A stretch of DNA of 7,299 nt from Nocardia sp. (GTDB taxonomy: Bacteria; Actinomycetota; Actinomycetes; Mycobacteriales; Mycobacteriaceae), in contig JABFXT010000536.1 of assembly GCA_013361595.1 (NCBI GenBank), positions 1-7,299 on the forward strand, in the 5' to 3' direction. This document shows, piece after piece, positions 1-5,800 of this stretch. Positions within the stretch are counted from its first letter, which is position 1. Each line of letters opens with the position of its first letter. The position numbers and the translations under genes were made by a program. The notes below the pieces were generated by a model. That model did no database searches. It was not told the DNA's origin and worked only from the letters and a program-made list of their open reading frames with translations.

Positions 1-231
1 CACTTCTCCTGTTTCTGGTCGAGGTCGCCCGGCCGGACGGTATCGGGGCGGGGCGACGACTGTCAGATAATCGGAACTCTGTATCCGTACACCGTTCCTC
101 CACGGCCCAGAGTAGGCATATTGCATTGTGGTCAGCCACCTTTAGCGCGTATTTGTGTACTAGTTCGGAGCATGAATGAACTAGTACACTTATCGGGAAT
201 ATCGGAGCTGTATCGCCACATCGGAGGAGCT
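1..231. promoter_or_regulatory. Upstream, probably divergent, intergenic region
   Basis: No gene is supported here. On the minus strand, positions 10 to 6 read AGGAG, followed two bases later by a GTG at 3-1. That spacing is too short for GTG itself, so a minus-strand gene probably starts just beyond the left edge, which would make this a shared divergent control region. The stretch holds a TGTA-N4-TACA dyad at 80-91 and the mirrored ACTAGT pair at 155-189 (separate entry). A GATAAT hexamer lies at 66-71, but no good -35 partner was found on either strand, so no promoter is called. The region is visibly richer in A/T than the flanking genes. Confidence 0.5.
155..189. promoter_or_regulatory. 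Mirrored double operator upstream of the GntR-TetR regulator
   Basis: A perfect 12-base inverted repeat, GTGTACTAGTTC (155-166) and GAACTAGTACAC (178-189), is separated by 11 bases. Each arm also contains an imperfect 10-base palindrome centred on ACTAGT (157-166 and 178-187). The two ACTAGT centres are 21 bp apart, two helical turns, so both sites face the same side of the DNA. It ends 42 bases before the preferred start of the regulator at 232. The likely role is autoregulation, and perhaps control of a divergent gene to the left. That the adjacent chimera is the binder is inference from position; the dyad itself is seen directly. Confidence 0.72.
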
Positions 232-1221
232 ATGTCGTCGCAGTCGCAGCAACCGGATCCGCCCTACCGGGCGATCGCCGCCGCGATCCGCGCCCGGATC
301 GCGAGCGGTGACCTCCGCCCCGGGGACCGGGTGCCCTCGATCAGGCAGATCGCCCAGCGGTGGGGGGTCGCGGTCGCGACCGCGACCAAGGTGACGGCGG
401 TACTGCGCGCGGAAGGCCTGGTCGAATCGCGAGTCGGATCGGGCACCGTGGTCAGCGCATCCGCGGCTCCGAGCGTCCCGGCGGCGCCCGCACCGGCCGT
501 CGTGAAACGGTCGGGGGAGCCCGCCGACCGGGAGCCGCACCGCGAGCGCTTGTTGCGCGCCGCTGTCGCGATCGCCGATACAGAAGGCCTGGACGCGGTG
601 TCGATGCGACGTCTCGCGGCCGAGCTCGGTGTCGGGCCGATGTCGCTGTACCGGCAGGTGGCGAACAAGGACGAATTGCTCACCGAGATGGCCGGAGCGG
701 TCTTCGGGGAACTGGATCTGCCGCAGCCGGGTTCGCGCGGGTGGCGCGCCGACCTCGAGGAGATCGCCCGCCTGCAATGGCGGCTGTGCCGGCGGCATCT
801 GTGGCTGCCCCGGGTCGTCTCGTTCACTCGCCCGCTGCTCGCACCCGCCATGATGGCGCAGACCGAATGGATACTCCGGGCGCTCGACGGGCTCGGACTG
901 TCCGCGCAGACCCGGATGCGTGAAGCGCTCACCCTGCACTCTCTCGTCGTCACCGTCGCGCTGTCGGCGGCGGCGGAAGCGGAGGCGGAGCAGAGCACCG
1001 GTGTCACGCTCGACCGATGGCGGTCCGCGGCACGCGTCCGCGCGGACGAACTGCTCGGTTCCGGTCGCTTTCCACGGCTCGCCGGAACCCCCGAGGAAAC
1101 GACGGCCGATCTCGACGGACTGTTCGAATACGGATTGGCCCGCCATCTGGACGGTGTAGCCGTGATGCTCGCGGAACAGGCCCGCGCCCGCGCGACGGGC
1201 GACCGGACTCCCGCGCCGTAG
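232..1221 (+). CDS. Chimeric GntR-TetR transcriptional regulator
   Basis: Predicted 329-residue cytoplasmic DNA-binding regulator. Residues ~11-75 form a GntR-type winged helix with the hallmark run LRPGDRVPSIRQIA, then WGVAVATATKV and a wing ending GLVESRVGSGTVV. An Ala/Pro-rich linker (~76-98) leads to a TetR N-terminal helix-turn-helix at ~103-150, with GLDAVSMRRLAAELGVGPMSL followed by YRQVANKDELL. The remainder is helical and fits a TetR C-terminal ligand/dimer domain. The frame is open from 121, but ATG 232 is preferred: GGAGGAG at 223-229 precedes it, the GntR domain begins soon after, and an upstream start would place the double operator inside the coding sequence. It converges on the P450 gene. 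Two DNA-binding domains in one chain is the unusual feature. The ligand is unknown; given the neighbours it may be the substrate or a product of the pathway. Confidence 0.93.
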   Translation: MSSQSQQPDPPYRAIAAAIRARIASGDLRPGDRVPSIRQIAQRWGVAVATATKVTAVLRAEGLVESRVGSGTVVSASAAPSVPAAPAPAVVKRSGEPADREPHRERLLRAAVAIADTEGLDAVSMRRLAAELGVGPMSLYRQVANKDELLTEMAGAVFGELDLPQPGSRGWRADLEEIARLQWRLCRRHLWLPRVVSFTRPLLAPAMMAQTEWILRALDGLGLSAQTRMREALTLHSLVVTVALSAAAEAEAEQSTGVTLDRWRSAARVRADELLGSGRFPRLAGTPEETTADLDGLFEYGLARHLDGVAVMLAEQARARATGDRTPAP

Positions 1222-1265
1222 GCGGATCGTCCCGGGCGGACCGGACGCCGTATCTCGTGGCGCCG

Positions 1266-2492
1266 TCAGCGTGGCGTGATCAGCACCGGCATATGGCGGA
1301 CCCCGGTGTGTTTGTTGCTGCGGACATATTCGATCGGTCCGGTGGTGTCGAGTCGTTCGACCCGGTCGAGCAGTACATCGAACATGACCCGCATCTCCAG
1401 CCTGGCCAGTGCCGCGCCGAGGCAGAAGTGCGCGCCGCGGCCGAAGGCCAGATGCGGATTACGGGCTCGCCCGATATCGAAGGTATCCGGGTGGTCGAAT
1501 ACCGCCTCGTCGCGGTTGGCCGAGGCCCACCACAGCGTGACCTTGTCCCCGGCGGCGATGCGCCGGCCGCCGATCTCCACATCGCGCGTCGCGGTACGCC
1601 GGTTGTAGGGCGTGGACGAAGCCCAGCGCAGCACCTCCTCGACCGCGGCCGGGACGAGATCGCGGTCCCGGTGGAGAGCCTGCCAGGCGCGGCGATCCAC
1701 GGCGAGCGCCGACATCCCGAGCGCGATCGAGTTGCGGGTGGTCTCGCTACCGGCCGCGATGATCAGACTCAGGAACATGCGTTGCTCGTCGCCGGTGAGC
1801 GGTTCGCCGTCGATGCGGGCGTGGGTCACCACCGACAGCAGATCCGGCCCGGGCCGTGCGCGTTTGCGTTCGAGGAGTTCGGTGCCGTAGGTGAACATAC
1901 GGGCCTGTGCCCGCGCGAGGCGGTCGTCGACCTGGCCGACTTCCCGGTCGTCGTAGTCGAGCGTGGTGTTCGCCCAGTCCATCAGTTCGTGGCGGTCCTC
2001 CTGCGGAACTCCCGCGAGTTCGGCGACGGCCTGCAGGGGTAGTTCGGCGGCGATATCGACCAGGAAGTCGCATTCACGCGCGGCCACCGCCGTATCGGCG
2101 ATCGCGGTGGCCCGCCGGCGTAGGTCGTCCTCGAGGCGGCGCAACGCGCGTGGCGTGACGGCGGGTGCGAGCAGCCGCCGCACCTGCGCGTGCCGCGGGT
2201 CGTCGGTCATGTTCAGCAGCGAACCGACCGCGGATCCGATCGGCATATCCTCCAGCGTGGTTCCGCCACCTGCCCGGACACCGCCGGTCTCGGAGGAGAA
2301 GGTGGTGCTGTCGGTGGCGGCGGCCGCGATATCGGCATATCTGCTGAGCACCCAGAAACCCTCGCCGCCGGGCGTATGCGCGGTGGGCGGGTGGAACCAT
2401 ATCGGTGCCTCGCGACGGAGCCGCGCGAACACCTGGTGCGGGAATCCGGCGGCGAACCGGTCCAGATCGGTGAGGTCGATATCGTCGTACAC
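1266..2492 (-). CDS. Cytochrome P450, CYP126-like
   Basis: Predicted 408-residue soluble bacterial P450, a normal length for a class I enzyme that hydroxylates a small lipophilic substrate with O2 and electrons from a ferredoxin. Seen in the sequence: the I-helix oxygen-activation motif AGSETT (247-252), the K-helix ExxR motif as EEVLR (285-289), and the haem-binding loop FGRGAHFCLG (350-359) with Cys357 as the iron ligand. The N-terminal stretch IDLTDLDRFAAGFPH and the C-terminal SNKHTGVRH resemble Mycobacterium tuberculosis CYP126 as recalled; that enzyme has no established physiological substrate. The start is GTG 2492, with AAGGAGG at 2509-2503. The frame stays open to 2588, but that extension overlaps the upstream EthD gene and matches no P450 sequence. 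It is the second gene of an operon, 40 bases after EthD. No redox partner is encoded in the window. Confidence 0.95.
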   Translation of the reverse strand: MYDDIDLTDLDRFAAGFPHQVFARLRREAPIWFHPPTAHTPGGEGFWVLSRYADIAAAATDSTTFSSETGGVRAGGGTTLEDMPIGSAVGSLLNMTDDPRHAQVRRLLAPAVTPRALRRLEDDLRRRATAIADTAVAARECDFLVDIAAELPLQAVAELAGVPQEDRHELMDWANTTLDYDDREVGQVDDRLARAQARMFTYGTELLERKRARPGPDLLSVVTHARIDGEPLTGDEQRMFLSLIIAAGSETTRNSIALGMSALAVDRRAWQALHRDRDLVPAAVEEVLRWASSTPYNRRTATRDVEIGGRRIAAGDKVTLWWASANRDEAVFDHPDTFDIGRARNPHLAFGRGAHFCLGAALARLEMRVMFDVLLDRVERLDTTGPIEYVRSNKHTGVRHMPVLITPR

Positions 2493-2502
2493 CGGCAGGT
2501 GC

Positions 2503-2509
2503 CCTCCTT
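2503..2509 (-). promoter_or_regulatory. Ribosome-binding site deciding the P450 start
   Basis: CCTCCTT on the plus strand reads AAGGAGG on the minus strand. It lies ten bases upstream of GTG 2492, a little long but acceptable, and is the only strong purine run in the 40-base gap after the EthD gene. It supports the 408-residue product over the 440-residue reading from 2588. Confidence 0.65.
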
Positions 2510-2532
2510 GTTCGGCCGGGCCGGGACGGATG

Positions 2533-3207
2533 TCAGAGAGTCCAGTGGTACCGGCTGGTCGGCACCAGGTCGAGTCCGGTGCCCGCACCGAATCGGGCGA
2601 CGCTGGCCATCAATTCGGTGACCCGCCGGTCGAGTTCGCGGTCGTCGCCGCGGCTGCCGTAGAACGCGTGCGGATCGGTCATCGCCGCCATCGGGAAGTG
2701 TTCCTCGACAATGGCCGCCACCTCCGGTGTCGCCGGGGTCAGGATCTCCTCGACGGCGTTCTGGATGTAGGCGACGGTGTTCTGGGTGCGGATGGCGACG
2801 GGGGTGTGCCGGATCCGCCAGTACCGCAGGTATTCCTCCCGGGTCATCGAGTCGGGTCTGCGCAGGAGCGCGATATTGACCAGGGCGTCGCTGCGGACCC
2901 CGTCGGGTACCGGCACCGGATCCAGGCGCACCTGTTCGTGGACGCGGTAGGCGTGCGGGGTGGGCTCCCGCGCGGCGTCGGCCACCGTGTGCACGACGGC
3001 GGCCGGGTCGCCGCCGGTCCATACCGAAACGAGCGCGGTGATCGGCGCACCCGGGCCGAACCGCATCGCCGCGGGTGCCACGTCGGCATCGTCGAGGTTC
3101 AGCTGGACCGCGGTCGCGCCGTCGGCCGTCAGTGCCTCGCGCAATGCCGGTGCCGCCAGCCGTGCACCCGGATCGGTGACGTGCAGTGCGAGGATCACCT
3201 TCGTCAT
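2533..3207 (-). CDS. EthD-domain protein
   Basis: Predicted 224-residue cytoplasmic protein with a dimeric alpha/beta-barrel fold. The EthD-type segment is clear at ~108-152: NIALLRRPDSMTREEYLRYW, then a conserved RxRHTPVAI and TQNTVAYIQN. The first hundred residues (beginning MTKVILALHV, with ALVSVWTGGD at ~58-67) look like a degenerate second ferredoxin-like repeat, an arrangement common in longer actinobacterial EthD proteins. EthD was named from an ether-degradation gene cluster containing a P450, and its biochemical role remains poorly defined. Here it is the first gene of an operon with a P450, the same association. Start ATG 3207 has no visible Shine-Dalgarno sequence (the preceding bases read TTTTCCGCC), so translation may be leaderless. 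It is divergent from the LLM oxidoreductase. It could be an isomerase, a hydrolase or a non-catalytic helper. Confidence 0.88.
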   Translation of the reverse strand: MTKVILALHVTDPGARLAAPALREALTADGATAVQLNLDDADVAPAAMRFGPGAPITALVSVWTGGDPAAVVHTVADAAREPTPHAYRVHEQVRLDPVPVPDGVRSDALVNIALLRRPDSMTREEYLRYWRIRHTPVAIRTQNTVAYIQNAVEEILTPATPEVAAIVEEHFPMAAMTDPHAFYGSRGDDRELDRRVTELMASVARFGAGTGLDLVPTSRYHWTL

Positions 3208-3318
3208 GGCGGAAAACTAGCACGTGTTCCAGTTCTTGATCCCATAATCGGGTGGGAGGGCCGATCCGAGCGCCCATCCCGCCAGACCCGCGGAACCACA
3301 CCGCAGAAAGGCCGGCTC
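3208..3318. promoter_or_regulatory. Divergent control region between EthD-P450 operon and LLM gene
   Basis: This 111-base gap must serve both transcripts. At 3211-3230 an imperfect 20-base palindrome runs on the minus strand from GGAAC through CACGTG and CTAGTT to TTCC; 14 of 20 bases match their symmetry partner. It contains GTGCTAGTT, close to the GTACTAGTT core of the operator at 155-189. A CATAAT hexamer occurs at 3243-3248 on the plus strand without a convincing -35. For the LLM gene, AAAGG at 3307-3311 is the ribosome-binding site, seven bases before the ATG. Confidence 0.45.
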
Positions 3319-4191
3319 ATGAGGTTCACTTACGCAGAGGCCATGACCGACCCGTCCTATTACGTGCCGCTGGCGCAGGCCGCCGAGGCCGCCGGGTACA
3401 CGTCGATGGCGCTGGCCGACAGTATCGCCTACCCCCGTGATTCCGACGCCACCTATCCATATACCCCGGACGGCAGCCGGGAATTCCTGGAGGACAAACC
3501 GTTCGTCGAAACCTTCGTGCTGGCCGCGGCGCTGGCCGCGGTCACCACCACACTGCGGTTCACACCGTTCGTCCTGAAGCTGCCGATCCGGCCGCCGGTG
3601 CTGACGGCGAAGCAGGCGGCGTCGGTCGCGGCGCTCAGCGGTAACCGGCTCGGGCTGGGCGTTGGGATCAGTCCGTGGCCCGACGATTTCGAGATCTTCG
3701 ATGTACCGTTCGACCGGCGCGGCGAGCGAATGGACGAATGTCTCGATATCCTGCGGGGTCTCACCGCGGGCGGATACTTCGAATTCCACGGCGAGTTCTA
3801 CGATCTGCCGCCGATCAAGATCTCGCCGGTCCCCACCGAACCGATTCCGTTGCTCATCGGCGGGCACAGCCGGCCCGCGTTGCGCCGGGCCGCCCAGCGC
3901 GGTGACGGCTGGATGCACGCCGGCGGCGACCCGGCGGAACTGGACCGGCTGCTCGCCGAACTCGACGCGCTGCGCGCGGAATACGACACCCGGAAGGATT
4001 TCGAGGTCCACGTGATCTCGGTCGACGGCTTCACCGTGGACGGGATCAAGCGGTTGGAGGACAAGGGCGTCACCGATGTCATCGTCGGGTTCCGCAATCC
4101 CTACACCCGGGATCAGGACGCCGAGAGTCTCGACACCAAGATCGCGAACCTGTCCCGTTTCGGCGAACACGTCATCGCCCGGACCGGGTGA
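3319..4191 (+). CDS. LLM-class (F420- or FMN-dependent) oxidoreductase
   Basis: Predicted 290-residue cytoplasmic enzyme of the luciferase-like monooxygenase family, TIM-barrel fold. Seen: N-terminal MRFTYAEAM with the first barrel strand, LTAKQAASVAALSGNRLGLG (95-114) leading into GVGISPWPDDF, the RRGERMDE helix (133-140) that follows in this family, GYFEFHGEFYDLP (152-164), and LLIGGHSRPALRRAAQRGDGW (~178-198). This pattern is typical of actinobacterial F420-dependent members that transfer hydride to or from a small substrate; FMN use cannot be excluded from sequence. ATG 3319 is supported by AAAGG at 3307-3311. The frame remains open to 1963 upstream, but that part is the shadow of the P450 and EthD genes. 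It is divergent from EthD-P450, so it is probably co-regulated with them, and convergent with the TetR gene. Confidence 0.93.
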   Translation: MRFTYAEAMTDPSYYVPLAQAAEAAGYTSMALADSIAYPRDSDATYPYTPDGSREFLEDKPFVETFVLAAALAAVTTTLRFTPFVLKLPIRPPVLTAKQAASVAALSGNRLGLGVGISPWPDDFEIFDVPFDRRGERMDECLDILRGLTAGGYFEFHGEFYDLPPIKISPVPTEPIPLLIGGHSRPALRRAAQRGDGWMHAGGDPAELDRLLAELDALRAEYDTRKDFEVHVISVDGFTVDGIKRLEDKGVTDVIVGFRNPYTRDQDAESLDTKIANLSRFGEHVIARTG

Positions 4192-4207
4192 GCATCGGCC
4201 ACCTCGG
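4184..4207. terminator. Possible weak hairpin between convergent genes
   Basis: CCGGGTG (4184-4190) can pair with CACC plus CGG (4200-4207) through one bulged T, with a nine-base loop. It overlaps the LLM stop codon and lies in the 39-base gap before the converging TetR gene. There is no T tract, so its function as a terminator is uncertain. Confidence 0.25.
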
Positions 4208-4230
4208 ACCGGATCGCCGCCAGGACGCGA

Positions 4231-4860
4231 TTACGGTGCCGCCGGACCGTCTCCGGGATCGCGATCTCCGGACCGCCCCGTCACGCCGTTTGGTCCGGCG
4301 ATACCGTGCAGCAGCAGATCCTCGAGCGACGCGGCGAAGCCCTCCAGGTCGTCGATATCGCGGATACACATGGCGAACAGCGCGGCGCCCGCGATGGTGT
4401 CCAGCAGCGTATTCGAATCGGGTCCGGGCTCCGCCGCGGTACGGCCCGAAGCCAGGTAATCCGACAACTCCTTGCGAGTCGGGGAATCCAGCCGTGCCGA
4501 AAGCTTCTGGTACAGGCTCGGATCCGCGCGCATATCCGCCATCAGACCGGGCATCGCCGCACGGGCCTCGGCCGAGCCGAACAGCTGGATCGTCCCCCGG
4601 ATCACCGTGCGTACCTCGCTCACCAGGTCCGGCGCGACCTCGTCGGTGCGCACATCCGGGAACACGGCCTTGGCGATCAGATGTGCCTTCGACGGCCAGC
4701 GCCGATAGATCGCCGGCCGGCTGACGCCCGCGCGGGTGGCAATCGCGTCGATCGAGGTCGCGGCGTAACCCCGTTCGACGAGGAGCTCACGGGCGGCGTC
4801 GAGCACCGCCCGGTCCACCGCGGGGTCGCGGTGCGGGCCCAGGCGATGGCGAGCGGTCAC
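4231..4860 (-). CDS. TetR/AcrR-family transcriptional repressor
   Basis: Predicted 209-residue cytoplasmic regulator of usual TetR length. The N-terminal DNA-binding domain spans ~14-62: AVLDAARELLVERGYAATS, then IDAIATRAGVSRPAIYRRWP and SKAHLI, a near-consensus TetR helix-turn-helix. The rest is helical, with PGLMADMRADPSLYQKL (~104-120) typical of one common TetR ligand-domain subgroup. The polar Gly/Asp/Pro-rich tail is probably disordered. Start GTG 4860 has AAGGA at 4873-4869, eight bases upstream. It is transcribed away from the SDR gene, with two TGTAAC-type dyads in the 94-base gap, the classic layout of a repressor that controls itself and its divergent neighbour. The inducer is unknown and may be an intermediate of the SDR/Ord pathway. 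Confidence 0.94.
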   Translation of the reverse strand: MTARHRLGPHRDPAVDRAVLDAARELLVERGYAATSIDAIATRAGVSRPAIYRRWPSKAHLIAKAVFPDVRTDEVAPDLVSEVRTVIRGTIQLFGSAEARAAMPGLMADMRADPSLYQKLSARLDSPTRKELSDYLASGRTAAEPGPDSNTLLDTIAGAALFAMCIRDIDDLEGFAASLEDLLLHGIAGPNGVTGRSGDRDPGDGPAAP

Positions 4861-4871
4861 GAAATCCGTCC

Positions 4872-4900
4872 TTGTCCGGATGAGCAGGAGTCGTTACAGT
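4872..4900 (+). promoter_or_regulatory. Candidate sigma70-type promoter for the SDR-Ord operon
   Basis: TTGTCC (4872-4877) and TACAGT (4895-4900) are separated by 17 bases, and each matches its consensus at four of six positions. The -10 lies inside the left operator copy, so repressor binding would block it directly. The downstream leader carries GGAGGAGG at 4942-4949, five bases before GTG 4955. Confidence 0.4.
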
Positions 4901-4931
4901 CTGTCACAACAAAGTCGTTACACGGTGTAAC
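4893..4931. promoter_or_regulatory. Tandem TetR-type operators between the TetR and SDR genes
   Basis: A perfect 15-base palindrome lies at 4917-4931: GTTACAC, G, GTGTAAC. A second copy with one arm mismatch lies at 4893-4907: GTTACAG, T, CTGTCAC. Both are preceded by TC, and their centres are 24 bp apart. Length and symmetry fit a TetR dimer site. The adjacent divergent TetR product is the natural candidate binder. The left copy overlaps the candidate -10 of the SDR promoter, and the right copy lies just downstream of the expected transcription start. Confidence 0.75.
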
Positions 4932-4954
4932 CGCTGTGCTCGGAGGAGGAGATT

Positions 4955-5782
4955 GTGCCCGCTGATCCCGCAGTCGTCACAGCCGACCGGACCTATCGGC
5001 CGGTGCCCCTGTTGCAGGACAAGGTCGTCGTGATCTCCGGCGTCGGCCCCGGCCTGGGTACGGCACTGGCGGTGGAGGCCGCCGGTATGGGTGCCGATCT
5101 GGTGCTGGTGAGCCGCACCGAGCGCAAACTCGAGCGCCTCGCCGAGAAGATCCGCGGCGGTGGTTCCACGGTGCTGCCGGTACCGGCCGATATCACCGAC
5201 GAGGAACAGCGTGCCGGGCTGGTCGATCGGGTGCTGGCCGAATACGGCCGGGTCGACTGCCTGATCAACAACGCCTTCGCCATACCGCCCATGGATCCCA
5301 TCACCGGAATCGATCTCGCCGCGCTGCGCACGGCCAACGAGACGAATGTTTTCGCGCCCTTGCGTCTTTCGGCACTGTTCGCCGACGCGCTCGCCGCGTC
5401 GCAGGGCTCGATCATCATGCTCAATTCGTGTGTGTCCTACAGCTCGCAACCCGAATACTCCGGCTACAAACTGTCGAAAGGCGCACTGGCGCATCTGGCC
5501 TCGTCGCTGGCCACGGAACTGGGTCCGCGCGGTATCCGGGTGAACAGTGTCGCGCCCTCGTATGTGTACGAGGACATCAACAAGGCGTACTTCGATTGGC
5601 TGGCCGCGCAGGCCGGCGTGACCCACGACGATATCTACCGGGAGAAGGCCGCACCCACCGATCTGCGGCGGCTGGCCGGACCCGAAGAAGTCGCCCGCGC
5701 GACGCTCTTCCTGGCCAGCGATCTGGCCACCGCGGTCACCGGGCAGATGCTGACCGTCGACTGCGGTGAATTCCACCGCTGA
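4955..5782 (+). CDS. Short-chain dehydrogenase/reductase (SDR)
   Basis: Predicted 275-residue cytoplasmic NAD(P)-dependent alcohol dehydrogenase or ketoreductase, classical SDR length and fold. Seen: the cofactor motif SGVGPGLG (28-35), the NNA motif at 105-107, and the catalytic set Asn131 (ETNVF), Ser158 (LNSC), Tyr171 and Lys175 (YKLSK), with Ser exactly 13 residues before Tyr. GIRVNSVAPSYV follows, and the C-terminal LASDLATAVTGQMLTVDCGE is the usual closing strand. Ser53-Arg54 after the second strand, with no acidic residue there, suggests NADP(H). The general look resembles actinobacterial SDRs of lipid or sterol-type gene clusters, but the substrate is not identifiable. GTG 4955 is supported by GGAGGAGG at 4942-4949. 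First gene of an operon; the next gene follows after 18 bases. Confidence 0.95.
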   Translation: MPADPAVVTADRTYRPVPLLQDKVVVISGVGPGLGTALAVEAAGMGADLVLVSRTERKLERLAEKIRGGGSTVLPVPADITDEEQRAGLVDRVLAEYGRVDCLINNAFAIPPMDPITGIDLAALRTANETNVFAPLRLSALFADALAASQGSIIMLNSCVSYSSQPEYSGYKLSKGALAHLASSLATELGPRGIRVNSVAPSYVYEDINKAYFDWLAAQAGVTHDDIYREKAAPTDLRRLAGPEEVARATLFLASDLATAVTGQMLTVDCGEFHR

Positions 5783-5800
5783 CCCCGCAAGGAGCGAACC

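Noticed and set aside
121..231. Upstream start for the GntR-TetR gene
   Set aside because: It would encode the double operator as protein and has no good ribosome-binding site; ATG 232 has GGAGGAG.
1222..1265. Hairpin between the regulator and P450 ends
   Set aside because: Only a 5-bp stem (CGTCC at 1228-1232 with GGACG at 1243-1247) around a ten-base loop; too weak to call a terminator.
1017..2042. A 341-codon plus-strand open frame
   Set aside because: It overlaps the 3' end of the regulator in another frame and is antisense to the P450; it has no recognisable motif.
2213..3301. A 362-codon minus-strand open frame
   Set aside because: It is another frame over EthD and the P450 N-terminus, with Arg/Pro-rich translation and no domain.
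1963..3318. A long upstream extension of the LLM gene frame
   Set aside because: This part is antisense to the P450 and EthD genes and has no domain content; the LLM family begins at MRFTYAE, which has its own ribosome-binding site.
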